A DNA stretch of 64,000 nt from CAYPPG01 sp964412555 (GTDB lineage Bacteria > Hinthialibacterota > Hinthialibacteria > Hinthialibacterales > Hinthialibacteraceae): contig CAYPPG010000017.1 in NCBI GenBank assembly GCA_964412555.1, forward strand, positions 1 through 64,000, given 5' to 3'. Under the pieces are notes generated by a model. The model did not search any database, was not told the origin of the DNA, and saw only the letters and a program-made list of their open reading frames with translations. Each line of letters opens with the position of its first letter. Within the stretch, counting starts at the first letter, position 1. The position numbers were made by a program, and so were the translations under genes. Of this stretch, positions 27,876 to 36,648 are shown piece by piece.

Positions 27876-28619
27876 TTATTTATGGAATTTATCACGGACG
27901 GCTTGTTGAAAGTCGTTCATGGCTTGATGCATATTTGTTAGTATTTCGGTCATTGATTTTCCTGCTGTTCCTCGTGCCGCTGGGATGACGGTGTTGCATT
28001 CGTTGGCGTCCATAAAGCATGCTGCATCGTACAATTGTTCTTGGTCTTCCTCCGGGATTACGAGAAATCCGTGTTTGTCCGCATGGATCAATTGTCCGGG
28101 GCGGATGGTACAGCCGAATACTTCAACTTCGCAGTTCCAACGAACAGGTGTACTGTAGGCGTGCCCCACACACATCCGTTTCGCAATAGCTTTGAATCCG
28201 GCGTTGTGCATTTCATCCACATCACGGATCGCTCCGTCGGTGATCGTTCCGACACATCCCAGCGTGCGGTGGGTATTGCTGTTTACCTCTCCCCAAAACG
28301 CGCCGACAACATTCGGTTTGTCCAGGTCTTGGACGACAACGATTTTGGGGCTGGGAATTTCACTGATGTATTGCCGATATTCATTCCAGGCATTTGGATT
28401 GTTTCTGGGGTGTTCCGGATTGCTGGGTTCGATGACTACTGTAACAGCATAACCGATCATCGGCCCCATTGTCGGCATAAAATCGCGGGTTTCTTCGGTG
28501 TTGAAACAGCCTTTCGTCCGGTCATGCTTCGTGATTTGCTCCCAACCGTTGTAGATCGTCGGTGTATTCCACCGTTTCAGTTTAAGCAATTCTGCATAGG
28601 AAAGGATTCTTTGATTCAT
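27876..28619 (-). CDS. RraA-like / HMG-aldolase family protein
   Basis: The start at 28619 (MNQRILSYAELLKLKRWNTP) lies 5 nt from the sulfatase stop. The 247-residue product shows the RraA/4-hydroxy-4-methyl-2-oxoglutarate aldolase pattern: GYAVTVVIEP, VVVQDLDKPNVVGAFWGEVN (with the GEVN active-site loop), GCVGTITDGAIRDVDEM (the T-D-G-A-I-R-D motif) and HADKHGFLVIP. Members are aldolases or decarboxylases of 2-oxo acids with a divalent metal. Being in a sulfatase-isomerase operon favours a role in sugar-acid breakdown rather than RNase E control. Confidence 0.85.
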   Translation of the reverse strand: MNQRILSYAELLKLKRWNTPTIYNGWEQITKHDRTKGCFNTEETRDFMPTMGPMIGYAVTVVIEPSNPEHPRNNPNAWNEYRQYISEIPSPKIVVVQDLDKPNVVGAFWGEVNSNTHRTLGCVGTITDGAIRDVDEMHNAGFKAIAKRMCVGHAYSTPVRWNCEVEVFGCTIRPGQLIHADKHGFLVIPEEDQEQLYDAACFMDANECNTVIPAARGTAGKSMTEILTNMHQAMNDFQQAVRDKFHK

Positions 28620-28624
28620 AATAA

Positions 28625-30127
28625 TTATTCCACAAATTGGAGGGGACGATTGGTCCGCGTCGGATTCCATTTGCCGCGCCATAGCGGATCGACCTTTTTT
28701 TCATTCATTTTATCAAGATTTTCTTTCAATTTGCTTGTGATCTCGGGGTATTGTTCGATCAAATTGTTTTTTTCACCGATGTCTTCGACGAGGTTGAACA
28801 GTTGAAACTGTCCCTTTTCGCCCCATTTTTCGCGCTGGCGCACCAGTTTCCATTTGCCTTTTCTGAGTGCGATATTGTCGCCGCTACGCCAAAACAGTGT
28901 ATCATGGGGTGCTTCTTGTTTTTCTTTTTGCAGATAGGGGAGAAGGTTCACGCCGTCAAGGTTGTTGGGAATTTTCGATTCGTTTCCAGCGACAGCCAGG
29001 GCTGTTGGCATGACATCCAAGGAAATGACCGGTTTTTCATAGACATCTCCTGCGGGGAGATGGCCTTTCCATTGCATGAGAAACGGAACACGGATGCCGC
29101 CTTCGAATAACGATCCTTTTCCGCCTCGCAAGGGTAGATTGCTGGAGGTCAATTCCTTTGTCGGTCCGCCGTTATCGCTGAAGAAGAAAATAAGTGTATC
29201 TTCCTCGAGATTCAACTCTCTCAGCCGTTTCAATACTTTCCCGATATTGTCATCGAGGTTGGACACCATTGCCGCGAATACACGACGCTGGATATCATCG
29301 ATGTGTTCAAACTTCTTCATGTAATCGTCAGGTGCTTGTAACGGGCTGTGAGGGGAATTATAGGATAAATAAAGGAAAAATGGGTTTTCTTGATGGCGGT
29401 TGATGAAACTCAGCGCTTCACGAGTAAGGGCATCGGTCAGATAGTTTTTCTCTTCGACTTTTTGTGTGCCGCGAAGAATCGGATTCTCGAGATCGTACTG
29501 CGGTTCGTCATAATGAAAGTGGTCGTTGAAGATGAATCGGCCTTTTACGAGCGGTGCTTTCGTCCCTTCAGGCATCTTTGTAATACGCAGGTATGAAGTG
29601 ACATCTTCATAGGGAGGTGGTACGTAAAAATGACCTTCATGCAAAAATCCGAAAAATTCATCGAAGCCGCGTTCGAGAGGATGGTATGCGGCAGAACCGC
29701 CAAGATGCCATTTTCCGACCAGACCGGTTGCATACCCTTGCTTTTTTAGAGCATCGGCCATCGTGGTTTCGGATAACGGCAATCCAATGCCTTCTTCGTT
29801 GTTTTGTACGCCGATAGCGTTGAATTCATGGCCGAACCGTGTTTGATAGCGGCCGGTCATGTAGCCGGCACGGGAGGGGCAGCAAACGGATGCGCTCACA
29901 TATCCATCGGTGAATCGGATCCCATTTTGCGCAATCGAATCGATGTGGGGAGTTGGAATGTCTGTATTTCCCTGACACCCGAGTTCTGCATACCCCAAAT
30001 CATCGACCACGATCAAGAGGATATTGGGATTTCCACCACGAGCTACAGCCTGCAAGGCGAGGGGAGAAGAAAAAGTACATGCCAGACTCCCGTAAGTGAT
30101 TGTCTTGAAAAAATCTCTTCTTTTCAT
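28625..30127 (-). CDS. Cys-type sulfatase 2 with Tat-like signal
   Basis: The 500-residue protein begins MKRRDFFKTITYGSLACTFS, a twin-arginine signal. Then come NPNILLIVVDDLGYAELGCQ (metal Asp pair), VCCPSRAGYMTGRYQTRFGH (formylglycine Cys followed by PSR), GKWHLGG, and FFFSDNGGP (Asp-Asn ligands). It belongs to the arylsulfatase A-like group that removes sulfate from glycans. It is the first gene of an operon with the RraA-like and isomerase genes. The three proteins therefore look like a small unit for desulfation and breakdown of one sugar, with part of it outside the cytoplasm. Confidence 0.9.
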   Translation of the reverse strand: MKRRDFFKTITYGSLACTFSSPLALQAVARGGNPNILLIVVDDLGYAELGCQGNTDIPTPHIDSIAQNGIRFTDGYVSASVCCPSRAGYMTGRYQTRFGHEFNAIGVQNNEEGIGLPLSETTMADALKKQGYATGLVGKWHLGGSAAYHPLERGFDEFFGFLHEGHFYVPPPYEDVTSYLRITKMPEGTKAPLVKGRFIFNDHFHYDEPQYDLENPILRGTQKVEEKNYLTDALTREALSFINRHQENPFFLYLSYNSPHSPLQAPDDYMKKFEHIDDIQRRVFAAMVSNLDDNIGKVLKRLRELNLEEDTLIFFFSDNGGPTKELTSSNLPLRGGKGSLFEGGIRVPFLMQWKGHLPAGDVYEKPVISLDVMPTALAVAGNESKIPNNLDGVNLLPYLQKEKQEAPHDTLFWRSGDNIALRKGKWKLVRQREKWGEKGQFQLFNLVEDIGEKNNLIEQYPEITSKLKENLDKMNEKKVDPLWRGKWNPTRTNRPLQFVE

Positions 30128-30236
30128 TATTGGCCTATTAAAGTTTTTTGTGTTGCTTTATATCTTATTCTGGTGATCCACTTCGATCTAGTTGAAACGC
30201 TCGAAATCGCTATACCTGGTGAATTACACTCATGAG

Positions 30237-30548
30237 ATGTACATTAATTTACCGGAAATGGCGAAAAAAGTTCGATCCGTGGTGCAGCGTAGTTTGGCGT
30301 CTTTTGTAGACCTGGATGCGGAGGCCGCTATTCTAGTGTGTAAAGAATACGGCGAAGTGGACCGAATGCGCCTCTCTTTTAGGGAAATGATCAAAGCGGA
30401 AATCCATCGAAATCCTAAAAAATCGGCCGGCTTGCTGGAATTGTCTTCCTTAATCAGGCATCTGGAACGGTTGGCGGATATTGCGACAAGTGTTGCGGAA
30501 AAGGTTAATTACATTGTAAATGGAATCGTTATTCGTCATATTCATTGA
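30237..30548 (+). CDS. Single-repeat PhoU-like protein, possibly truncated
   Basis: The ATG at 30237 (MYINLPEMAKKV) is chosen; an in-frame TTG at 30192 is also possible. The 103 residues correspond to one three-helix PhoU repeat, closing with LIRHLERLADIATSVAEKVN and YIVNGIVIRHIH, which matches the end of PhoU proteins. Standard PhoU has two repeats and about 220 residues, so the N-terminal repeat is missing. No pst transporter or phoBR genes are adjacent. It may be a remnant or a small PhoU-domain regulator. It precedes the flagellar stator block by 174 nt. Confidence 0.65.
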   Translation: MYINLPEMAKKVRSVVQRSLASFVDLDAEAAILVCKEYGEVDRMRLSFREMIKAEIHRNPKKSAGLLELSSLIRHLERLADIATSVAEKVNYIVNGIVIRHIH

Positions 30549-30722
30549 TTTCCTTCGGATTTTCCATTCACGATTGTATTTTAGAACATCCCACCGAATA
30601 CCTGTCACCACACATTTTCTATTGGCGTATCAAATAGTAGAATAAATGAAAAGCATCTATTTCATCTCAAAAGTTGGAAAGTCAAGAGAAAGAATGGTAA
30701 ACTGGACGGAGAGGGATGTGAG

Positions 30723-31043
30723 ATGGTTTTGGGACCCTTGAATGAAAACCGAGTTCGACAAATTCGGAAATCATTGGAAGAAAAATTTGAAAGACCGCTT
30801 TCGGAAAAAGAACTCGCCGAATGTATGCCGGGTATTCCGGTGAGGAGAACCGGAGTGATTGAATTAACAAAACTGAAGGGCACTATCTTTGTGTTGAATG
30901 CGGACTTGATCGAGACGCTTGAATCCACACCGGATACGGTCATAACTTTAGTGACGGGAAGGAAATATATTGTCCGGGATACGGTCGAAGAAGTCCGGGA
31001 AAAGTGTATATCCTATAAACGGGAGATTAATACCAACCGATAA
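30723..31043 (+). CDS. flbD: FlbD-like flagellar protein with N-terminal extension
   Basis: The last 62 residues (VIELTKLKGTIFVLNADLIE, then TPDTVITLVTGRKYIV) are a typical FlbD, which usually starts at that point. The frame is open for 44 residues before it, starting with ATG 30723 behind GAGAGGG. A second in-frame start, GTG 30855, has GAGGAG 7 nt upstream and would give a normal-length FlbD. Both products are possible. FlbD proteins are small cytoplasmic proteins found in flagellar operons, often next to motA, as here; their role is poorly defined. Confidence 0.8.
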   Translation: MVLGPLNENRVRQIRKSLEEKFERPLSEKELAECMPGIPVRRTGVIELTKLKGTIFVLNADLIETLESTPDTVITLVTGRKYIVRDTVEEVREKCISYKREINTNR

Positions 31044-31079
31044 TACTGTATTGGATTTGACTCGCGAGGAGGTTCACTG

Positions 31080-31844
31080 GTGGATTTATCAACGGTTGTT
31101 GGTTTGGTTTTAGCGGCGGGATTGGTTGTCTCGGCGATTTTGGTCGGTGGGAGTATCACGATCTTCATAGACGTTCCCTCGATTTTGATCGTCATAGGAG
31201 GAACCTTCGCGTGCACATTGACAAACTTTCCCCTCAAAACTGTCGTAGGACTGACCGGTGTGCTTAAAAATGCCTTTTTTACGAAAAATATCAATGCTTT
31301 GGACACTGTCAGCACGCTTGTGAGTTTTGCAGAACGGGCGCGTCGAGAGGGAATTTTGGCTTTGGAAGGCTCCATGGATGAAATCGAAGATGATTTCATT
31401 CGAAATGGCTTGCGACTTGCCGTGGACGGCGTTGAACCGGAACTGATCAAGGATATTTTACAGACGGAATTGGCATTTATCGAAGAACGTCACAGAAACG
31501 GTCAATCGATTTTGACTTATATGGGATCAGCCTCGCCGGCGATGGGGATGATTGGAACTCTGATCGGATTGGTTCAAATGTTGAAAAATTTGAGCGATCC
31601 GAACGCTATCGGGCCGGCAATGGCGGTTGCGTTGTTGACGACACTGTATGGCGCGCTTTTCGCGAATTTGGCATTTATTCCATTAGCGGGTAAATTAAAA
31701 TCAAGATCACAAGAAGAAATATTAATCAAGGAAGTGGCGATCGAAGGGGTTATGTCGATTCAATCAGGGGATAATCCCCGAATATTGGAACAAAAATTAC
31801 TGGCGTTTCTCGCACCGAGCACGAGACCACCACGAGAAGATTAA
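31080..31844 (+). CDS. motA: Flagellar stator protein MotA
   Basis: The GTG start at 31080 has GAGGAGG 7 nt upstream. The 254-residue protein has four membrane helices. The cytoplasmic loop contains FAERARREGILALE, with the charged Arg/Glu positions that touch the rotor. SASPAMGMIGTLIGLVQML holds the conserved Pro next to the ion channel, and AMAVALLTTLYGALFANL forms helix 4. With MotB it makes the proton- or sodium-driven stator of the flagellar motor in the inner membrane. It is 12 nt upstream of the first motB-like gene. Confidence 0.93.
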   Translation: MDLSTVVGLVLAAGLVVSAILVGGSITIFIDVPSILIVIGGTFACTLTNFPLKTVVGLTGVLKNAFFTKNINALDTVSTLVSFAERARREGILALEGSMDEIEDDFIRNGLRLAVDGVEPELIKDILQTELAFIEERHRNGQSILTYMGSASPAMGMIGTLIGLVQMLKNLSDPNAIGPAMAVALLTTLYGALFANLAFIPLAGKLKSRSQEEILIKEVAIEGVMSIQSGDNPRILEQKLLAFLAPSTRPPRED

Positions 31845-31856
31845 AGGAGTAGTGGT

Positions 31857-32648
31857 ATGCCGAGAGAAGAAGAAGAAAAAAAGGGTGCACCTGAGTGGAT
31901 GTGTACTTTTTCCGACATGATGTCGTTGCTGCTCACATTCTTTGTTCTTCTATTTTCGCTGTCCACGATTGAAAAGAAAAAGGAAATCCAGGCTTTGGGA
32001 TCTTTGAGAAAAGCATTTGGAGGCTTGCCGGCTCCTTATGTCATTGAAGATATTCCCGATAAACATACAAAGCCGGAAATGTCCCGCCCGGCTCAAACTC
32101 AACGCCGAAAATCGTATGCCACTCATGAGTTGGTTCGGGAAGAAAAACAAAAAGTGAAATCGATGAATCTTCAAAATGTGATTCAAGTTACCGGAACAGA
32201 ACAAGGAATTACTTTTCGGATTAGCGGAGATGTACTCTTTGAGCCTGGTCAGTATAAGATCAAGCCGGAAGCGATTATTGCTTTGAAATTCGTCGCAGGT
32301 GAATTGATTCAGTTTCCATCGAATCCGGTTAAAATTGACGGACATACGGATTCAAGCGGTGATGCGGATGCCAATTATATCCTAGCTGCCAACCGGGCTT
32401 ATGAGGTCATGAAGTATCTTACAGAATGGGGCTCCGAATGGGGGCGTGTTCATGAATCCAGGGTCAGTTATGAATCCTTCGGTGAATATGAACCTTTAAA
32501 CGAAGCCAATACTCCCATTGCTCAATCTCTCAATCGCCGTGTGGAGATTACCCTGTTACAATCGGATGAAGGCGATGGAACGTATTTCCGTGAACCGTTG
32601 ACGAAAGAACCTAGAACGCCGCTTATGAAACCCATGACGGAACCATAA
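31857..32648 (+). CDS. motB: MotB-like stator protein 1
   Basis: AAAGGAG precedes the ATG. A short charged N-terminus (REEEEKKGAPEW) leads into the single membrane helix TFSDMMSLLLTFFVLLFSLS, whose Asp is the expected ion-binding residue. After a linker, the OmpA-like peptidoglycan-binding domain includes FEPGQYKIKPEA, IDGHTDSSGDADANYILAAN, RAYEVM and LNRRVEITLL. The GHTD Asp is present. It has 263 residues. It is followed after 23 nt by a second motB-like gene that shares a 30-nt identical stretch in the membrane segment (31896-31925 and 32720-32749). Confidence 0.88.
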   Translation: MPREEEEKKGAPEWMCTFSDMMSLLLTFFVLLFSLSTIEKKKEIQALGSLRKAFGGLPAPYVIEDIPDKHTKPEMSRPAQTQRRKSYATHELVREEKQKVKSMNLQNVIQVTGTEQGITFRISGDVLFEPGQYKIKPEAIIALKFVAGELIQFPSNPVKIDGHTDSSGDADANYILAANRAYEVMKYLTEWGSEWGRVHESRVSYESFGEYEPLNEANTPIAQSLNRRVEITLLQSDEGDGTYFREPLTKEPRTPLMKPMTEP

Positions 32649-32671
32649 GTGAAATGATGAGGTGATCGATT

Positions 32672-33487
32672 ATGCCAGCCAGAAAAAAAAATGAAGAAGG
32701 AGGCGGAGGAGCGCCGGAATGGATGTGTACTTTTTCCGACATGATGTCGCTGCTGCTAACCTTTTTTGTACTTCTGTTTTCTTTGTCGACTATTGAGAAA
32801 GTGAAATTTCAACAAGTCATCGGAGCCATTCAAGGTTCCTTCGGCAGGATACCGAATTTTTTCAACACCTCTTATGTGAAACCGCGTTCGATTAAGCCAC
32901 AAAAAGTAGAACCTGCTCAGCGAACCAAAGCCATGAATCGGGCCAAAGAAGCCATCGCCAAAAATGCACGCGAAAAATTGGTCGCCGAAGAAAAATCCAA
33001 GGAAGTCATTGTAGAAGGAGTGGAAGAAGGAATTCGTTTTTCCATTGCAGGCCGCTTGTTATTCGATCCCGGTTCCGCAGAAGTGAATCCGAATGCGGAA
33101 CCCCTGTTGTTCAAAGTCGCGGAAATTTTAAATGATTTTCCCGAGTTGCAAGTCCGCGTGGAAGGACATGCTTCCAATACACCGCTTCCTCCCAATTCGT
33201 ATTTTTCGAACAACTGGAAACTGGCGCAAGCCCGAGCCTATTCCGTGTTGAACGTCTTGAGCGACGAAGAGAAAGGCAATGTAAAAAACGACCGACTCAG
33301 TTTTATGTCCTGCGGCCCTTACAGACCTCGTTTTCCGAATGATAATCCGGAAGACCGCGCTTTAAACCGGCGCGTAGAGATATTGTTGTTGCAAGGAAGC
33401 CGTTCCGAGGTCATTACAGGGATTTTGGAAGGATCAAAGGATCCCAAAGAAATTCCCGATGAGACAGAATTTGTTCCGGGATTTTGA
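32672..33487 (+). CDS. motB: MotB-like stator protein 2
   Basis: GAGGTGA precedes the ATG. The membrane segment repeats that of the upstream paralogue (TFSDMMSLLLTFFVLLFSLS, with the channel Asp). The OmpA-like domain differs: FDPGSAEVNPNAE, VEGHASNTPLPPNSYFSNNW, KLAQARAYSV and LNRRVEILLL. The Asp of the usual GHTD motif is replaced (GHAS), although the downstream Arg and NRRVEI remain. The overall layout (xxSNWxLxxARAxSV) is more MotB/PomB-like than that of copy 1. Two MotB subunits beside one MotA suggest a mixed stator or specialised anchoring. Confidence 0.87.
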   Translation: MPARKKNEEGGGGAPEWMCTFSDMMSLLLTFFVLLFSLSTIEKVKFQQVIGAIQGSFGRIPNFFNTSYVKPRSIKPQKVEPAQRTKAMNRAKEAIAKNAREKLVAEEKSKEVIVEGVEEGIRFSIAGRLLFDPGSAEVNPNAEPLLFKVAEILNDFPELQVRVEGHASNTPLPPNSYFSNNWKLAQARAYSVLNVLSDEEKGNVKNDRLSFMSCGPYRPRFPNDNPEDRALNRRVEILLLQGSRSEVITGILEGSKDPKEIPDETEFVPGF

Positions 33488-33513
33488 ACGATTGAAATGT
33501 GAGAGAATGACCA

Positions 33514-35445
33514 TTGAACACATCAATATTTAAAGAAAACCTTGTTGTTTTACAATCCAAATTTCCCCATATCGCTGAAACGATATTGTCCGTTTCATTG
33601 GATAACTTTCCTATCGAAATTGTCAATACGAAAAGCGGAGCGCCATCCGCCCGGATATCCACCCCGGAAAGTGGGAAACCCATCCTTTTGCACAGCGCTT
33701 ATGATCCGCTACGCGAAGCACAACGATGGGCGGAAGGAATTCAGATTTCCCAACCGACGAATGTTGTCATGTTCGGCTCCGGTTTGGGATATCATCTGCT
33801 GACTCTGCTGGCTCAGTGTGAGGAGAATATTCGCTATTTTTTTCTCGTCGAATTTGATCCCCGAGTGTTTTATGTGGCCATGAACGCCGTAGACCTTCGC
33901 CGTTTCTTATCGCGGGAAGGAACAGATGTAATCTTGGCGGAAGAGCCGGACAATATTCCTCTTGCAATTGGTGAACGGAGAACGGATATTATTTTGCATA
34001 ATTGCAAGATTTTGGAACATGAACCCTCTATTCGTTGTTATCCTAATTATTACCGTAGTGCCCGGGAATCGATTGTCGATGCCATCACATACGACGAAAT
34101 CAATTTGCGTACCACTTTTGAAAACCAAGGTAGAAATCAATTTAACATATTGATGAACCTTGCAACGATTTGTAATGGACAAGCATTGAAGGAGTGGGAA
34201 GGGAGATTTGCCGGTTATCCGGCGGTTATTTCCGCAGCCGGTCCCTCACTGGATAAAAATGTAGACGGTTTGCATGAATTGAAAGATCGCGCTTTGCTCA
34301 TCGCGGTCGATACCGCACAAAAAACGTTCCGGAAACATGGTATCGAACCACATATCATCGTCACCGCCGATCCTACACCGCTGAATTTCAGTCACTTTGA
34401 ACAAATAGATCATTTAGGAAATGCTTTTCTTGCTTTCCATCCGGAAGTGAATCGTCAAATCCCACAAAAATATGTTCATCATCCTTATTTGCTGCCTCTT
34501 TTCGATCAAGATTCCGCTTTGTTGAATCAATTATTCCCGCCGGAAACATATGGGATTATCGATCGAGCCATGAATGTCGGGCACATCGCTTTCAACTTGG
34601 CACAATATGTAGGTTGTGCGCCGCTCGTTTTGGTGGGATTCGATTTTGCTTTTCCTCCTGAAGGGGGGACCACTCATGCAAAGGACGCTTCTTTGTCGAG
34701 ACAAATGACTCGCATCCAGGCTGACGGAACGGTTACAATAAGTGGAAAAGAGGGAAAAGCCTCTGAAGAATCCGGCAAAATGATGCTTGTGCCTGGCTAT
34801 TATGGGGATCAGGTTCCTACAACGGCACCTTTTTCACAATATATAAAAGCGCTAGAGCGAATGATTGCTGATTGTCTTTTCGAAGTGTATGATTCAACTG
34901 AAGGCGGAGCGGCGTTTGAAGGTTCTGTTCGAGTTCCGTTGCAGGAAGCATTGGCTCGTGTTTTGCGGCAAACCGGAGTATCGGATGTACTCGATCGGAT
35001 GCGGGAACGACAGGAGAAATCCGATGTGGAGCGTGTTGTGCCATATCTGCAAGAGGGACTTGCTGTATTAAAAAAAGGACGTGAATATTGTCAAAAAATG
35101 GCACGTGAATTAGAGAATTGGCACCGCATCCTTTCTATTGGTTCTATCAACCGTACAGAAGCGGAAAAGAAATGGAATACATTCGAAAAACTATGGCTCG
35201 AAATGGTCAGCAATCCTCTTTTCGATGCATTTTTGGGAACCTCGGTTCAATATTTGTATTTTCGCCGTCAACGCCATGAGCGAATCAAAGATCAATCGGG
35301 TGAGGCTTTTCTCGAATGCATGTATAATAAGTATCACTTCATCATCAGTGAAATGGCTTCTTTGCTGGAAAACTTCATTCAATGTGTGGAACTTTCTATT
35401 CAGTTGGTGCAATCCGTAGATCAAAACGAGAAAGAGAACAGGTAG
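33514..35445 (+). CDS. MAF/DUF115 motility-associated glycosyltransferase-like protein
   Basis: The start is a TTG at 33514 after GAGAG; the in-frame codon two before it is a stop. The 643-residue protein has an N-terminal region (about 1-200) with VMFGSGLGYHLLTLLA. The 6-hydroxymethylpterin pyrophosphokinase MptE-like DUF115 core then starts near 225: YPAVISAAGPSLDKN, ALLIAVDTAQKTF, HIIVTADPTPLNFSHF and PLVLVGFDFAFPPEGG. MAF proteins attach nonulosonic acid sugars to flagellin in other bacteria. Its place between motB and bshA in a motility block supports flagellin or motor-related glycosylation. The C-terminal 180 residues are helical and less conserved. Confidence 0.8.
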   Translation: MNTSIFKENLVVLQSKFPHIAETILSVSLDNFPIEIVNTKSGAPSARISTPESGKPILLHSAYDPLREAQRWAEGIQISQPTNVVMFGSGLGYHLLTLLAQCEENIRYFFLVEFDPRVFYVAMNAVDLRRFLSREGTDVILAEEPDNIPLAIGERRTDIILHNCKILEHEPSIRCYPNYYRSARESIVDAITYDEINLRTTFENQGRNQFNILMNLATICNGQALKEWEGRFAGYPAVISAAGPSLDKNVDGLHELKDRALLIAVDTAQKTFRKHGIEPHIIVTADPTPLNFSHFEQIDHLGNAFLAFHPEVNRQIPQKYVHHPYLLPLFDQDSALLNQLFPPETYGIIDRAMNVGHIAFNLAQYVGCAPLVLVGFDFAFPPEGGTTHAKDASLSRQMTRIQADGTVTISGKEGKASEESGKMMLVPGYYGDQVPTTAPFSQYIKALERMIADCLFEVYDSTEGGAAFEGSVRVPLQEALARVLRQTGVSDVLDRMRERQEKSDVERVVPYLQEGLAVLKKGREYCQKMARELENWHRILSIGSINRTEAEKKWNTFEKLWLEMVSNPLFDAFLGTSVQYLYFRRQRHERIKDQSGEAFLECMYNKYHFIISEMASLLENFIQCVELSIQLVQSVDQNEKENR

Positions 35446-36648
35446 ATGATGAAAATCGGTATTGTGTGTTACCCCAGCATCGGGGGAAGTGGAATTGTCG
35501 CGACGGATCTGGGCAAGGCCTTATCGCGGAAAGGACATCAGGTCCACTTTTTTAGTTATGATGTGCCTCGCAAATTGGAAGGAGCATCGGAAGAGTTCCA
35601 TTTTCATCATGTGGATGTTCCGCTTTATCCCTTGTTTCGATTCCCCCCCTATACCTTGGCATTGGCTTCTGCAATTTACCAAACATGTCGGGATGTTCCC
35701 TTGGATTTGATCCATGTCCATTATGCCATTCCCCATTCCACATCGGCTTTCCTGGCCAAGCAGATGTTGTGCAGCCGGGGGGAAAAGAAAATGAAAGTGA
35801 TTACAACTCTGCATGGGACGGATACGGACCTTGTAGGCCAAATGCCTTCTTATAAGCCTGTCGTAGAGTACAGTATCGATTCGAGCAATGCTGTAACGGC
35901 GGTCAGCCACTATTTAAAAAATGCCACCCATCAACAGTTCGAGATTCATCGCGATATCCGGGTGATTTACAATCCCATCGACACAGAAGTGTTTTGTCCT
36001 TTGAAAGACCGATTTCCACGCAAACAAGCGGAGAGAACCATTGTGCACATCAGCAATTTTCGACCCGTCAAACGAATCAATGATGTGATCTTGGCATTTG
36101 ATCTCATTGCCGGGGCCACTCCGGCAAAATTGTTGTTTATTGGTGAAGGTCCCGATCGTTCTGCAGCGGATTTGCTGGTTGGAAAACTGGGATTGAAGGA
36201 AAAAGTTTCCTTTGTAGGGCCGCAGGTAGATGTGGCGGAAACGATTCGCAACGCTGATTTACTTCTTTCGACTTCCGAATCGGAATCTTTTGGATTGACA
36301 CTTGCCGAAGCCATGGCGAGCGAAGTGCCGGTTGTCGCGACAAAAGTGGGGGGAGTGCCGGAGGTAGTGGAAGACGGAATAACCGGATTTCTGGTTCCTG
36401 TCGGATGCGTACAAAGCTTGGCGGAAGCCGCTATTCGAATTCTGAGTTATCCGGAACTTCATGAACAAATGGGGAAAGCCGGCCGCCGGCGGGTTTTGGA
36501 GCATTTTCAAGCGGACACGATTGCCTCTCAATATCTTCACTTATACGATGAGGTGCTGAGAGCCGAAGAAGAAGAATGCATGCACAAAGAACTGCGAAAA
36601 ATTTATATTGGGGAAGAGGCCGAGACATTGGCTTTTGCGGAGGAGTGA
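35446..36648 (+). CDS. bshA: BshA-type glycosyltransferase (GlcNAc-malate synthase)
   Basis: The ATG directly follows the stop codon of the previous gene. MKIGIVCYPSIGGSGIVATD is the diagnostic BshA N-terminus. GT4 features follow: HVHYAIPHSTSAFLAKQM, TTLHGTDTDLVG, NFRPVKRINDVI, LFIGEGPDRS and SESESFGLTLAEAMASEVPV (the E-x7-E nucleotide-sugar site). The enzyme joins GlcNAc to L-malate, the first step of bacillithiol synthesis, in the cytoplasm. The later steps (BshB, BshC) are not adjacent, although a PIG-L protein lies at 9170. The last 46 nt overlap the convergent regulator gene. Confidence 0.88.
   Translation: MMKIGIVCYPSIGGSGIVATDLGKALSRKGHQVHFFSYDVPRKLEGASEEFHFHHVDVPLYPLFRFPPYTLALASAIYQTCRDVPLDLIHVHYAIPHSTSAFLAKQMLCSRGEKKMKVITTLHGTDTDLVGQMPSYKPVVEYSIDSSNAVTAVSHYLKNATHQQFEIHRDIRVIYNPIDTEVFCPLKDRFPRKQAERTIVHISNFRPVKRINDVILAFDLIAGATPAKLLFIGEGPDRSAADLLVGKLGLKEKVSFVGPQVDVAETIRNADLLLSTSESESFGLTLAEAMASEVPVVATKVGGVPEVVEDGITGFLVPVGCVQSLAEAAIRILSYPELHEQMGKAGRRRVLEHFQADTIASQYLHLYDEVLRAEEEECMHKELRKIYIGEEAETLAFAEE

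Noticed and set aside
28035..28805. A 256-codon plus-strand frame over the RraA-like gene and sulfatase end
   Set aside because: It is antisense to two genes with clear motifs; no independent support.
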